Source: Symbiodinium microadriaticum
Taxonomy: Eukaryota; Sar; Dinophyceae; Suessiales; Symbiodiniaceae
Reading direction: 5' to 3'
Assembly (NCBI GenBank): GCA_001939145.1
Contig: LSRX01001112.1
Location: forward strand, 90,835 to 154,834
DNA: 64,000 nucleotides
This document shows, piece by piece, positions 21,564 to 32,990 of this stretch (its first letter is position 1; each line of letters opens with the position of its first letter). The translations under genes and the position numbers were made by a program. Below the pieces are notes generated by a model. That model ran no database searches and was not told where the DNA came from. It worked only from the letters and a program-made list of their open reading frames with translations.

Positions 21564-23423
21564 GCAAACGGGACGAAAGCTGCCCATGTTTTCTTGTGGA
21601 GGGATGGGAGAAGCGCTGTCAGAAGCCAGTTTTGTCATGCTTTTTCGCGCGAGTCGCGGGGGCACGCCTAAGAGAAGATCACACCAGCAGCATCAGCATC
21701 AGCGTAACCAACCCGGCGAGCAAGTGTGAGTAATGACTAAGTAAAGAACGACCGTCCCTCCGAGGAGCTCTCGTTAAAGCATGGCGTTGCAGCGTCTAAA
21801 ACTTTTTGCCTTGGCTCATCGTAAGAATCAGTCCCAGCCAGATGCTGGACACCGTGCATTTAGATGCATTTAGCAGGTGACGGGCAGTGTCGGGGATTGG
21901 AATCTGATCGGTTGAGGCCGATGAAATATGTATGCTGTAGCTGCCTGACAGTGCTTGTCTGTTCTAGCAGGCTTTGGGGATTTTGAAGCCCCTCCTGCTG
22001 GAGGGATGCATACTTCAGTTTTGCGTGCGACTCTTTACAGTGCCTGTCTCTTCCAAAGACTCTGTGGATTTTCAAGCTCCTCCTACTTGAAGTTTGCATA
22101 CTGTACTTCAGTTTTGTGTTTCTTTCAGTGGCTCTCTTGTCACCCCCTCAGGCCACTGACAGAGTTGGCTTGACGGCTTGGATGCTTAGTGGCGAAGATG
22201 TTCGGAGCTGTGTGTGGGCTTGATGGTGTAGACAAGGTGTGGGGTTACAGGAATGCCGCAGGCTGTTGGGCTTAGGTGAAGCTTGGAGTGCTTTTGTTGT
22301 GGCGGCAGAATTGGCTTCACGGGCATGGCAACACACACAACAGGAGCATGCGAGCCACCAGTTTGTGTAGCATACTAGATGAGGTGATGCTCCGGAAATC
22401 GGGGTCACTGAGGGTAGCCCGCCCTCCCCGGGCTTCTCTCCCGCATTGCTCATCATTTGCCCCGTTTCGATTTGTCACCGCCCATCTTCCTCCTTCCCCT
22501 TGCCGGAATTCAACCATCATGAACATCATGAACCAGGACCATCTAGTTAATCTAGTTGCCGAGACAAATTGACGGTCTTGTGCTGTCATGTTCTAGGCGG
22601 AGTCGCCTATTCCCTCAGCAACAGAAGTCGGTGGACAGGTGCTGCCGGCCTCTTTATGATTGCATCGTGCAGGGATAAATAGATACAGAAATCTATTGCC
22701 ACAGAACATCCCAAGGGCAGTCGAAAGCCGCCTCATGACTGACACTTTCGACCTTGTCCAACCGCTTTAAACAAGACATGAACTCCTGGGCATTGGCGTC
22801 TTCAATGCTGCAACCGTTCTTGAGGGCTGCGCGGCCAATTCCATCAGCTGCATGATGGGGATGTGACCCGCACCTAGTAACTCAAAGGATAGCTGACAGC
22901 CCGGTCACCAGTCGACATGCATTAGGGAAGAACAAAGGAGGCACTACAGTGTGGTCCGTGTCGCTTGCTGTGGCTCTGGCCAGCGATTGCTTCTTGGTAA
23001 GCCTTTTCCGCCCACCTGTGATTCCAAGACACATTCTCCGAAGCTTCTCTCATCATCTAAACTCGCACTTGAGGACAAAGTCTGATGTGTATCAGCCTGA
23101 CAAGCAAACAGCGCTAGAGACTCTAGCGCATGGCTCGGTGCTTGGACGCACTGGTCATTTTCTCAAACTTGTGCTTTTGCTGGCGTTTTCGGAAGACGGG
23201 TGCACAATTTGGTCCACATGTTTCAGCTCCAGTTCGACTTCGACTTCGAGGTTTGCGTCGCGGCCCAATGTTCCGGTCAGAATTTTCGGGAGGGCCTTGG
23301 CTTTGTCAAGCGGCAGGGGACGGGGTTGCAAGTCGAGGTTGATGCCTGCCAAGTGGGGAAGCAAGAGGCTTTTAAGGAATGCAGGATAATGCAAACTTGT
23401 CGATGGCCCAAGGACAACGACTT
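21564..23423. other. No gene recognised
   Basis: Open frames on both strands are short and conflicting. The 146-codon plus-strand frame at 22949-23389 has no splice context or motif. Nothing else stands out. Confidence 0.35.
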
Positions 23424-23700
23424 CTCAAAATGATGAGCCAGGGCGCCGAAACCCTTTGGCTCATCACTTTGGACCTTACGGACATGAACACGTCAAATAA
23501 CGAAATGATTGGCCGCGGCTTTGGCACATTCTGTAGCTTTTAATCACGGCCCGCAAACTCCAAAATGATAAGCTGCAGGGCGTCGAAACCCTCTGGCTCA
23601 TCAGTGTGCAGGTTCTGCAAATTTCAAGCCGAAATCTTGTCTCAATATTTTGGAGCTTTTTCGAGCCTGAAAACTCCAAAACGATGCGTGGCAGGTCGCC
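23424..23700. repeat. Cluster of hairpin-forming repeats
   Basis: First hairpin: AAAATGATGAGCCAGGGCG at about 23428, partner CCCTTTGGCTCATCA ending near 23467. A second diverged copy follows at about 23545-23605 (ATGATAAGCTGCAGGG and CCCTCTGGCTCATCA). A third partial copy with AAAACTCCAAAACGATG is near 23670. The same words recur at 49150-49345. Confidence 0.6.
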
Positions 23701-24418
23701 GAAACATTTTCTGTTTTTCTTGAGGCTTTCGTGACGCCTCGTCGCAAAGCCAATAGCACAGAAACACCCAAGAACGACCGCTGGTACGTAATGATTCGCA
23801 ACACTGGTGCCATTTTGTACCCATCCTTCGTGGCCGGACTGGCATCTCGCAAGCATGCCAGGCACACCAAGCACCAGCTTCCGCGGCGATGTCTTGAAAC
23901 CCCTCGAGAAGCTTGTGCCTAGAGGGCACAAGCGGATCCTCTGACAATGCAATGTGGGCTGTCAACGTCCGAAAGCCTGTGGCATGCCACAACCCCCAAA
24001 CCTCGAAGACACCCTAAGACCCTAGGCCCTACATAGGTAGACTCTTTTGAACTGCTTCTTGCAAACTGCTCCCTACATTTCCGTCAAATTTCTGCCTGCG
24101 TGCGGCAGTGCTCGGCCGAGTCCGCGGCTGGCCAGGCAGTTTAAAAGTGGATGCGAACTGCCGGAAGTTCTTGCGGTCGGCCTCGGCCTCGATAGCTTAG
24201 GAATGCACGGCTTGGTCATTTTTGGCCCCTGACTGCGCCTGAGCAAATCTTGAATTCCTTTGCCTTCATTGCACGGCCTAGTCGGTACGTTTCATTCTCC
24301 TATTCAAGTCTGTAGCGGTCCATTACAAGGCAGCAAAGGGTTTAAACAAGCCCTGCTGCGACTGGATTGGCCCGAAGACTCGGCCTCCCAGACATACAAG
24401 TACCACGCCGGGCAACAC

Positions 24419-24487
24419 ATATAAGTTTCTGGCAGGATTCCCACGGTGTGTAAAGCTTCGCACGAACTGGCGAACGCCGTACAGCTC
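24419..24487 (-). CDS. Candidate exon 4 of the 24.4-24.9 kb host gene
   Basis: Acceptor TCATACTCAG and donor ATAT/GTGTTG. Phase 0 gives ELYGVRQFVRSFTHRGNPAR; the phase demanded by the preceding exon gives RAVRRSPVRAKLYTPWES. The choice is unresolved. Confidence 0.35.
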
Positions 24488-24546
24488 CTGAGTATGAGTG
24501 ACACTCGAGTTTGAATCATCCAATCCACACTTGCTCAAAGTCTTAC

Positions 24547-24634
24547 TTCTGATATCCCTCGCTGTAGCCTCCGGGGCCGCCGTTCCACGCTCAACGAGGC
24601 TTCGAAGAATTTGCTCAGAGTCGGCCTGCGCAGC
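24547..24634 (-). CDS. Candidate exon 3 of the 24.4-24.9 kb host gene
   Basis: Acceptor TCCTGCGAAG, donor CAGAA/GTAAGAC (strong consensus). Encodes AAQADSEQILRSLVERGTAA, then PEATARDIR, a likely helix. Enters in phase 0, matching the exit of exon 2. Confidence 0.5.
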
Positions 24635-24712
24635 CTTCGCAGGAGAACATGTCACCCAAACACAGCGAAGTAGACGCATAACCGACACAATGCAGGTTTT
24701 TTTTAGGCACAC

Positions 24713-24757
24713 TTCATCCATCTTCTCAGCTACTTCACTTGGAAGCTGCGGGATGAC
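24713..24757 (-). CDS. Candidate exon 2 of the 24.4-24.9 kb host gene
   Basis: Exactly 15 codons (VIPQLPSEVAEKMDE) between ATGTCTCAG and GTGTGCC. Phase 0 at both ends, with flanking introns of about 76-78 bp. Confidence 0.45.
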
Positions 24758-24833
24758 CTGAGACATCAGCACATTGATCGACGGCAGCGAACCCGAGATG
24801 TGCTTCAATCTCTCAGCCCGAAGCCACAGAAAC

Positions 24834-24878
24834 GCGGCTGTCGTGCTGTAGCCAAGTCTGCAGCGCTGCCAACAACTC
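24834..24878 (-). CDS. Candidate exon 1 of the 24.4-24.9 kb host gene
   Basis: Fifteen codons (ELLAALQTWLQHDSR) after the acceptor GTTTCAGCAG. The donor chosen (GTTTCTG) is weak but gives the phase needed for exon 2. Upstream exons are not identified. Function unknown. Confidence 0.35.
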
Positions 24879-25443
24879 CTGCTGAAACCTGACCAAGAAC
24901 AAGGCATCCAGAACAGCCGGCCCATCGACTCAAAGCCTCAAAGTGCCACTGCTTTCTTTAGGACGGCTTGGGGGTGGACCTGTCGTTCATGATGCACAAG
25001 CTTATGTCCTGCAAGCAGGATGATTTCAATTTGCAACAGTGACATCAGCAAAAGTCAGCTTGCACTGCCGGAGCTTCTTTTTTGGGTGTCGACTGCAGCC
25101 GAGCAATTTCTGAGAGCTGCACAGGATGCATGCATGCAGCGACTTTTCTCAATGATTAGTGATTAGTGTCCTAGTGTCTTCAACTGCATCATGCTCACCC
25201 GACATGCCATCACACATTCAAAGCTCTGCCACAACAACCCTCTCATGTGCTCTCAATAGCTTGGCCGAGGGAATGACGCTGTTGTCCATTCCGAAGGGGT
25301 TGCAAATCTCAACGGCCACGTCTTCCTCTCGCATGACGCATCTAAACAGTTTGAACACCCAGCATAGCAAGCAATTATTCCCAAAACCAATTGGACCTAT
25401 GCCGACTCCCTCTCCAAGAACACCTTCAACTCAGGGATACACT

Positions 25444-25751
25444 CTAGCAAACAATATTTCGCACTACGGGCGCTTCTTGGACCACAGGCCGCATATGCGG
25501 AGGTCTGAGTGCTCCGGCTATGAGTTCCGACGTGCACCTCGGGATACCTCGGGCCTTGGAAACTTCCGGCAGCGGCGGCAGAGGTTTGAAGCCATGAAAT
25601 GCATTGAGGCGATATTCTGAAGGAAGGCCTGTTGCAGGCCTTGAAGGCCGGACTGCAATCGCCTTTTGCGCAGAACGGGCGCGACTCGCATTGTCATGAA
25701 AGGAGCGTGACTCATCAGCTTGTATTCGTTTCAGCAACCGATCACCAGTCA
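25444..25751 (-). CDS. Candidate host exon, unknown function
   Basis: About 100 open codons after the acceptor ACATTCAAG: TGDRLLKRIQADESRSFHDN, a basic segment, then FKPLPPLPEVSKARGIPRC. Several GT donors are possible before the stop at 25444 (for example GTAGTGCG). The composition is coding-like and the opposite strand is broken. Confidence 0.4.
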
Positions 25752-26051
25752 CTTGAATGTCTGGTTTCTACGATTCTATACGACGGTCCAGTTTGTACAC
25801 CGCGTAGCCGATGGAGGCGCCTGCCGGATGTGGTGCACTACATATACAGCCTGGATCATCTGTAGGACGCCAAGGCATATAAGACTGTCTGCAATCAGAA
25901 GTGATACTGAGCTACTTTCTGGGCGCAACGGCAATTACGGCTAGCTGGATGATGCTTGGTTTCCGCCTAGCAGCGGCGTTGCCCAAAGCAATGTCGGGGT
26001 CTCAGCTGAGCGCGCGTATCGTCAGAGCGGCACATGTCATTGTGTGCAATT

Positions 26052-26179
26052 GCCTGCAAACAATAAGCTGGCGACTAATGCGACCGGCAATATCGCGAGC
26101 CACAGCTGCATCAAGAGCGCATTGTGCTTCCTTGTCTCTGGATGGTGTGGTCCCCAAAAAAACCAACAGGGCACGAAGG
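26052..26179 (-). CDS. Candidate host exon with GC donor
   Basis: Acceptor CACGAAAG, then LRALLVFLGTTPSRDKEA and DIAGRISRQLIVC, ending at TTTGCAG/GCAATT. A GC donor of this form is common in dinoflagellates (established knowledge). A second frame is also open and hydrophobic, so the phase is not certain. Confidence 0.35.
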
Positions 26180-26964
26180 CTTTCGTGTTGACAAGGACCA
26201 GTATGAGCACAGTCTTCGATTCGTTTTTGCAATCCACTTCTGCACTTCTTCACCTTCAATCGTGACCAAGATCAACCAGACACCCTTCTCACAATGTGAC
26301 GTTCACGAGTTTGATTTTTGTTTCTCCGACTATTCAACTAGGTGTTGTTTCATCTAGAAGTTCCCATTTGCACGTTTTTTATACTCTGTCCACCCGAAAC
26401 TTCAAACGTCCATTTATTTCGGCAATCTCGCTTCATGCTGGGTAGGAGTGATTGGGTTCACGTTTGAGGAGGCTGCAAATCAGGAAATTGGGCTCAAAAA
26501 TGCCCGACATGCTCCTGCCTACATCTGGAAAGGCCAGCGGCAAATCGAATCGAGGCACACGCAGCCCCTTGTAGGCTTGCTTCTGACATCTTCTGACATC
26601 AAGGGGGCAGAAAGGGAATTCATCAAGGATTCTGTTGAGTTTCTTCATTCCGTCGTTCACCTATGTGGGACTTTTTTTGTTGATTATCGTGGTTTTCATG
26701 CTTTCGCTAACCGCCAAGCAGTAAGACGACGTGGTACAACGGCCATGTCGTGCAAGTGGAGCAGGCTGGAACAAGAGGATTTGAGCGGCAATGGACACAA
26801 CAGCACGACGCCCTTATCTGCTACTATGGTCTATCCCACCGTACTGGCACTCTCGCAATCTGATGCCTGAATATCGCGGCTGGCTTCAAGGATACTGTAC
26901 TCATTCATCAGCAAACTTGTCATGTAGTTTTTGGAGCGCGCAGGGCACAGCTGCTTGTTGCCCG
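26180..26964. other. No gene recognised
   Basis: A plus-strand frame at 26448-26870 is open for 140 codons but lacks splice context and motif. It is probably the 3' flank of the LINE or an intron. Confidence 0.3.
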
Positions 26965-27109
26965 TCAGCACCGACTGCAGTCAAAAGTTAGGTTACTAAG
27001 GATTATAATCACGATAACTATGCAGGCCGGGTTTATGGGTGAGCAGTCGCCAGCTCTCGCGGTTCTGGAAGAACGGCGGCACCTTATGGTGCAGGAGTAT
27101 TGTCCATCC

Positions 27110-28960
27110 GCATTAGAGAAGTTGTTCCGTGTGTTCCGTGGGCTGTTTGAATCTGATAGAAGGTGGGAATGGAGAAAATTCACTGTGGATGTCGGCATGG
27201 GAGGGTGGCGGGTCAGATAACATAAAGTCAATGTGCTGGGCTGCTTCTGTGAGGCAAGATTCCGCCCAATGCAGACATGGCCGACCAGAGCGGTTGGGAG
27301 AGGAGACATGTCTACAGGCATAGGAGCCCATAAACGTAACCTGGTATTCCAGCGTATCCACGTATCCATAGAGTCTATACAAGTGATCTAAGAGCTGGAG
27401 CCTTTGTTGTGAGTATAGTTATGACGTGCTGGGAACGCGACGCGTGAAGACGGCGAGATGTGTCAAGTTTCGTTACAGTAATCCGCTGTGGACGGTTCAA
27501 GAACCCTATGAACAAAACGAGGATTTGATTTTAAATATGCGGCGAAGAGACTTAAAGTGAACGGTGTTCATTTTTTGGATCCGTGCCGCGGATAAAAGCG
27601 CGTCCATAGCGTGAGTAAGGATGGATGGAACAATAGATCGGTATACTGTAAGTTTCCGCGGAGGAGGAAGGGAGGCGGTAACTGCTTGTGATACTCTATA
27701 GTCTATAGCTAAGATTCTTACGGTTGGAGAGAGAGAGTCGAGGTAAACCTCGAGGTACGTGACTTCGTCTGGTAACGGGACAGGCGAAAGATCATGATTG
27801 TGTCCAGAACAAAAACGACAGTCACATGGTTAGAAGAGTGGGGGTACTACGTATATTTTCTGGTCAGAATGCCAACGTAAATATTCACACTTGTCTTGGT
27901 TTAGGGTAAGTAAGGCCCCTTTTGAGGCCATGATGTTGAATGAAATGAAAGAATCGATTGAGTTGCGGGGCCGAACAAGAGAGGAGAACAGTGTCGTCTG
28001 CATACCAAGGCCCACAGGGGGAGGGGACATGAAAAGACTCCCGAAATTTCACCGTATAAATTTTGGTAGGTATTCTGAACATCATAAAAAGGTGAGTAAG
28101 TACAAGACTGAAGAGGCAGGGTGATAGTGGACATCCTTGCCGGAGGCCTTTGGTTTGGGTCTGCAGGGAGGATTTTTGAGAGGAGTCGCGGACGATGAAG
28201 GTTGGGGTATTGCATAGAGCCAAAATTGCCCGACGGGTGTGGGCTGGTATACCGGCGTGCTCCATTAGCGGTCTGAATGGCTGTGAAGGTTACCGAGTCA
28301 AAGGCCTTGGACCAATAAGTGTGGAACGCTGTATTCTGTCGTTCGAACACTTCAAGGAGACGACGCATGACATGAATGGGCTGAGCGGTGGATCTATTTG
28401 TTCTGAATCCGTATTAATTGGGTGGGACGGATACAGTGGTCAACGTGAGACTCGAGTCGGGACTGGAGCACGGAGGCGAAATTTCATATGATACAATCGT
28501 GAGAGAAATGGGGCGGTAATTTGAAAGGGCGCATATCTTTTTGGTGATTGTTAACAAGCATTACCACCATCGGGGATGGAGTATTGAGCGTAACAGTGGT
28601 TGCATATACATGATCAAGGAGGTAAAGCTTCAGACTAAACGAAGCGTGTTTGTGAATTTCTCCGGGAATGTCATTGGGTCCTGAGGACTTTCCAGGCTTG
28701 AGTTTCAGCAGAGCGTCGTCTAAATCCTGCATAGTAAACGGTGAGTGAATAGAGGGAGCTCAGGCTGGTGGATCCTGTGCTGAGTGCCATGTTTTGTAGA
28801 AAGATACTCCGCAAAAGTATTGGCGCGTCGAGAACAGGAGACTAGTTTACCGTTAACATTATGTAATCCAGTGGAGTGAGGCTTAAAATCAGCGCGAATT
28901 TGCCGCGCCTGGGTCCGCCGTTGAACCGGGCTACCCTGAAAGTCGGGAAAGAGATTTTGC
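27110..28960 (-). pseudogene. Non-LTR reverse transcriptase, broken
   Basis: KLKPGKSSGPNDIPGE at 28705-28658 is the usual entry motif. WSKAFDSV at about 28314-28291 is motif A with Asp at 28299-28297. GLRQGCPLSPCLF at 28148-28110 is motif B. WYADDTVLLS at 28007-27978 is motif C. Downstream, VYRSIVPSILTHAMDALL and ALRRIFKIK-like words near 27.69-27.55 match LINE thumb regions. The motifs sit in at least three frames, so the gene is dead although the YADD box itself is intact. Confidence 0.7.
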
Positions 28961-29041
28961 GCTATAAAGCTGTTTTTATCTTTATGGACGGTTTGTTAAT
29001 TTGTTGTTGAGCTCTTTTGACTGTAGGCATATCAGTTAAAT

Positions 29042-29765
29042 CTAGTGTTTGAAAGCAGTCGATGCACTGAAAAGTTTCACCGGATATCCATGGTCTTTCA
29101 GCGGCCTGAGGGAGCAAAGGTATGAGCGAGAGATTTGCCTTGATGGAGTCAGTGAGGATGGCATCCTGTTCACTAGGGTTTTCGAAGTCCTGTGTGTCTG
29201 CTTGAAGGCAACATGCGGGGGAGGAAGGCGCTGCACTGCGTTAACGGCGTTAGTTGAAAAACGGCCCGAAGAAGAGCGTCCGTGTACGCCACGCTGGGCA
29301 ATTGGATTAGACAGCTCATTACCGGGAACGCCTACGTGGGAGGCGACCTTTAGGATGGTAGCGCGGTGCTTACAGCGACTGGCCGTGTAGCATCTCTGGG
29401 CAGTTGTCACGAGTTGGTGGTGTGTGATGGGGAGGTCGTCCCCTTGGAGGATTGAATTGGCATATTGTGAGTCAGTGTATATAGCAACTTGTACGAAGTC
29501 GGGGTGGGGTGAGTAATAGAGGAGAAAATCAAGAGTTCGATAAGTCCACCAGTATTTTTAGAGTCCGGTTCGAAGGGGATGGAGGATGTCTGTGGAGTTG
29601 GTCTTAACAGGTCCCGAGACACGGAGCCAAGAATCGTCAACTTCGGATGGAGTGGCGGGATTGATAGCGGTAGTGACCGTAAAACCCTAGCCTGCTGGGT
29701 TGTCATAGGACACTATCCTATTATTGGGACAGGAGCCATCTGTGTAAGCAACAATGAAGGGGGCG
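29042..29765 (-). pseudogene. RNase H domain, broken, N-terminal to the RT
   Basis: VAYTDGSCPNN carries the first catalytic Asp (29740-29738). YTDSQYANSI carries the third (Asp 29473-29471). ASHVGVPGNELSN near 29340 matches the C-terminal His/Asp motif, but the usual Asp is Asn here. Around 29545 the expected Glu motif reads NTGGLIELL, with Gly where Glu is usual, followed by a frameshift. An in-frame TAG follows PAG. Type I RNase H fold is inferred from these motifs. Confidence 0.65.
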
Positions 29766-30100
29766 TTGACGTGTTCAGTTTGAACCTCATTATCCGTATT
29801 GGCGGGAAGAGAGGATTCTATAATCAAGACGATCGCGCAGGGAAGGGGGGGTTTTCCAGATATTGGGTTTGGATAGAGAAGGTAAGTGGGATATGCCGGG
29901 TATTAATAAATTGTTGCAGGCATGTGCCTGCAATGTTACGATGTTCCGTAGATTTTGTGGTAAGAAGAGGACATGCAGAGTTGTCCTACGGAGCACATCT
30001 TCAGTCTTTAAGGAGTCCCAAGGGCTGGGGATCGCTTGGCTGCTCGAGCCTCTTGTTCACAGTTCGATTGGCAGCATGCTGGAGCTAAGACAACAAAGAC

Positions 30101-30205
30101 CTCAGGCTTTGAGAACGGGCCGTTGTTCCTGTCATCCCCAACCGACCTCAAGACCGCACATGAAACCGACCGCAAAGGCAAGTTCAGATCCACGAGTACT
30201 TGACT
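30101..30205 (-). CDS. Host exon, phase 0 to 0
   Basis: Exactly 35 codons between the strong acceptor TAACCTTTTCAG and GAG/GTCTTT. Reads SQVLVDLNLPLRSVSCAVLR, then SVGDDRNNGPFSKPE. Phase-compatible with the exon at 30346-30540 across a 140-bp intron. No family recognised. Confidence 0.5.
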
Positions 30206-30345
30206 CTGAAAAGGTTACTAAAGTTACTAAAGGCTCGCTCTACCAATGACTCGCGAAAAGTACAACGGATACTCAAACTACCACAGGAAGTCAACCAACA
30301 CAGAAACTGTTCCTAAACATGTACACCCCGGGCCACTGCCTATAC

Positions 30346-30540
30346 CTGTCGCCGCCAGAACACAATATTCGAATCAAGTGTCTGGTATCCCCACGGCTCC
30401 GGCGTGCTGCGGAGCGTTTCCATGTCTCGGCTGCTGAATGCAGGCATGTCTGATGCACCGCCAAGCCAGGAATATGGACGATAATCCGCCAAGGCTCCCA
30501 AAACAAATGCGCGCCCAAACATGCGATGCCAAATGGGTAT
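30346..30540 (-). CDS. Host exon, phase 0 to 0
   Basis: Exactly 65 codons between CCGGGCAG and GACAG/GTATAG. Begins IPIWHRMFGRAFVLGALADY, then RPYSWLGGASDMPAFSSRD, ending NIVFWRRQ. A second frame over the same exon is also open, but only the phase 0 reading joins to 30101-30205 without a stop. Rich in aromatics and probably from a folded domain; no match known to me. Confidence 0.5.
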
Positions 30541-30631
30541 CTGCCCGGCATTATTTCAACTCCTGCCTTCAGCGATCGTATGCCACCCGTGGTGTCCCCG
30601 CGGTTTCCACCCTAGCTTACTGCTCTCTTAC

Positions 30632-30773
30632 TGCCGGCCTTCCATGATCTGGGCCAACTTGTTCACGTGGTTCTGGACCGCTACAACCTTGGACGGATGC
30701 TTCTGAAAGCCTCTAGTTACTTGCGCAGTGCGTTGAGCTCTTTGCAACGACCGAATCGGCCCACAAGATCTGG
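30632..30773 (-). CDS. Candidate host exon
   Basis: Acceptor CTTAAGGCAG, donor CGGCA/GTAAGAG (strong). Encodes RSCGPIRSLQRAQRTAQVTR, then KVVAVQNHVNKLAQIMEGR, basic and helical. Its exit phase does not match 30346-30540, so a further exon or alternative donor is needed if they belong to one gene. Confidence 0.4.
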
Positions 30774-31008
30774 CTGCCTTAAGGTTACCTCCTCCCGTCA
30801 AACCGGCACGATGATTGAAGCATCGCAGCTGGAGGCTGGAGTCAAGAGAGCCGTGCCAGGCTACCAAGCTAAACTCAAGTTGAAAGCTAGATGTAGCTAC
30901 AGCAGCGTTGGAAGCGGTTGCGTGAGGACACAATCATGTTTCGAAGCGACACAAAGGAAGCCCAGGGTACGACGGCTGCTTCCTTTCAAATCAATGTGTT
31001 GCGTGTAC

Positions 31009-31152
31009 TTCGGTTGACAGGTTCCGTCATGGTCCGCGGGAGGGCAGGCTCTGGGAAAATCTTCAAGTCTTGCTGCGAGTGTCCGAAAGTTATGTTGTAC
31101 AGCTCGCAAGGAATTCAGCATGGTTTGGACGGTCTGGACGTACTCGGGCACA
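31009..31152 (-). CDS. Candidate host exon
   Basis: Acceptor TCCACTGCCAG, then VPEYVQTVQTMLNSLRAVQH and NFRTLAARLEDFPRACPP, ending at CGAA/GTACAC. A helical, ordinary coding composition; the plus strand gives nothing comparable. Confidence 0.45.
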
Positions 31153-31454
31153 TCTGGCAGTGGACGCAGATTATCACTTGATACGGTGTGCCTCTGTGCG
31201 CATCAACTGGGGCAGCTGGCCAAGCGCACGTTTTTCGTGTGGCCGGCATCATACCTGGAATCCATCGTCTCCGATGTGGCAGGAAGCTTCGCCATGTCCA
31301 TCACATGTAGCCTCCGGGTGCCCTGCGCGTCTGCAAGCCGTGAGGTCAGCCGCTGGGTCAAAAAATACGGTCTGTGTGGAGCTGCCAAGAGATCCTGGCG
31401 CCACGCACTGCGCCTTGCACTCTGCTTGCAGCTCTTGCACAATGCAATGCGGGC

Positions 31455-31558
31455 CTCAAGGATCGGCTTTGGAAGCAAGTAAACGAAGGCTTCAACATAG
31501 CGTTCGGGCGGCTCCTCTTGTTGCATCTCACGTCTAGCTCGGTTCTGCATGTACTTTG
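31455..31558 (-). CDS. Candidate host exon with GC donor
   Basis: Acceptor CGTGCTTGCAG, then KYMQNRARREMQQEEPPERY and VEAFVYLLPKPILE, ending CTTGAG/GCCCGC. Another open stretch just upstream (AEFHVRLESSGWHIEGNG, near 31640) may be the preceding exon, but a clean junction was not found. Confidence 0.4.
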
Positions 31559-32639
31559 CTGCAAGCACGAGCATTCCACTGTTAAGGTCAACTCTGCCAT
31601 CATCCCATTCCCCTCAATGTGCCAACCCGAGCTCTCCAGCCGCACATGGAACTCAGCGGATCGCACGAAGGCATAGCCCTCCATGAGCGGATGGAGAAGC
31701 AGGAAAGTCGCCCCAAACGGATTGCCACACTTTCACAGCCATGCCACTAGCAGACTGAGCTCCATCGCAGATGCCTGCACTCAAAGCGAAAGAGAGAATG
31801 ATAAATAATGAAGCAGGCAATGTGCAAGCTTGGAAAGGAAACTCCAGATGTGCCGGCCTTGTCATTGCAGCAGAGCTGTGCCTCTTGGCCGAGGGAACGT
31901 GCGCTGCTGAGCAAATTGGCACCTTCCAATTTTTGTATATGCATTTCCTTGCAAATCAAAACCCATGGGCATGCCCAAGGCTCCAACAAGACGGTCTCAG
32001 CCGTGCAATTACACATGCCGGATATGGGGCAAAACTGGGCACACATCTCCCGTCCATGCCACCATCTTGTTGCTGCTCGGTTCATACCTACGGGCAATGA
32101 TCCCCTAGGTGGCATGCTTCGACCACTGTGGTGTCATAACAGTACCACTAAACGTGAGTAACTCAGGGCACGGAAGGACAATGTCATGAACAGCGCCTGC
32201 AGCTGGTGTCACGGTACACCGTTGCAGTGAGTTCGCATGGGACGGACGCGCCATGACCGAGTGCGCAGAGGATTGTAGTGCAGAGGAGCAGACTGCTGAC
32301 TGTAAGGCTGCCGCGGTTGCCAAAAATCCAGTGCAAGTTTGCATCACGTCGTGGCCTGCACGCATCCGCATGCCGTATCACACCGCAAGATCACAAGCTC
32401 TTACAGGAAACTCCATATGTGCTCGAGTGAGCATCAGCAAAGATTCACATGAGGGTGAGCATGGCCAGGGCTGGGCAATGCTGGGCCGCAGGCTTTCCAT
32501 GATGTACTGTGCCTCAGTGTATATTTGTTGAAGTTGCATGACATCTTCCCGCCATTGTGTGCAGCTGAGACCGAGGCCATGTGTGCCACCTGGCAGAACG
32601 ACGGTTAGATTTCATGTCACGGCTAGGTCACAACCATGG

Positions 32640-32990
32640 CTACGAGAGCACTGCAATTGCGGCAGCCACAGGATCAGGAAGATGGCGGAAGCTAACCACT
32701 CCCCATCCCGTCACTGCCTCTTCCACGAACCACGGCTGGCCACTAGCTGCGTAGTGCCTGCACATATGTAGCGAATGTAATGCATCTCCAAAACACTGTG
32801 CTGACGAGGATCGCAACCGTTCAGGTCCGAGGCTTGTGATCGTTCGAAGTCGGTCTTTGAGTGTGTCTTGAGGCCAAGCTTGTCGCTGATTCCAGGAGGT
32901 TGCCCCAGGCTCGACCAGGACTTGCAGGGAGCCGACACGGCATTCAAATGCATTCTTACGCAAGCTTCCATCTGTGATCATCTGTGGCAT
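32640..32990 (-). other. Probable coding region with two overlapping open frames
   Basis: One minus frame is open throughout (KNAFECRVGSLQVLVEPGA, then WFVEEAVTGWGVVSFRHL). A second is open over the middle (KTDFERSQASDLNGCDPRQH, then SVLEMHYIRYICAG before a GC-type donor). Exon limits and phase cannot be settled from sequence alone. A further open minus frame at 32105-32371 may belong to the same gene. Confidence 0.3.

Larger units (their letters stand above)
26965..29765 (-). mobile_element. Degenerate LINE-type element with RNase H upstream of RT
   Basis: Minus-strand order is RNase H (29.76-29.1 kb), RT fingers (28.9-28.6), RT palm (28.3-27.9), thumb/connection (27.7-27.5) and a C-terminal region with SGRPCLHWAES near 27.29. 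Many stops and frameshifts. It lies between host exons at 26.05 and 30.10 kb, so it may sit in an intron. It is less GC-rich than its surroundings by eye. Confidence 0.65.

Noticed and set aside
21242..21665. Gly/Leu/Val/Trp repeat ORF
   Set aside because: Translation of CCAA and CA microsatellites.
22949..23389. 146-codon plus-strand ORF
   Set aside because: No motif, splice site or conserved copy; codon pattern not convincing.
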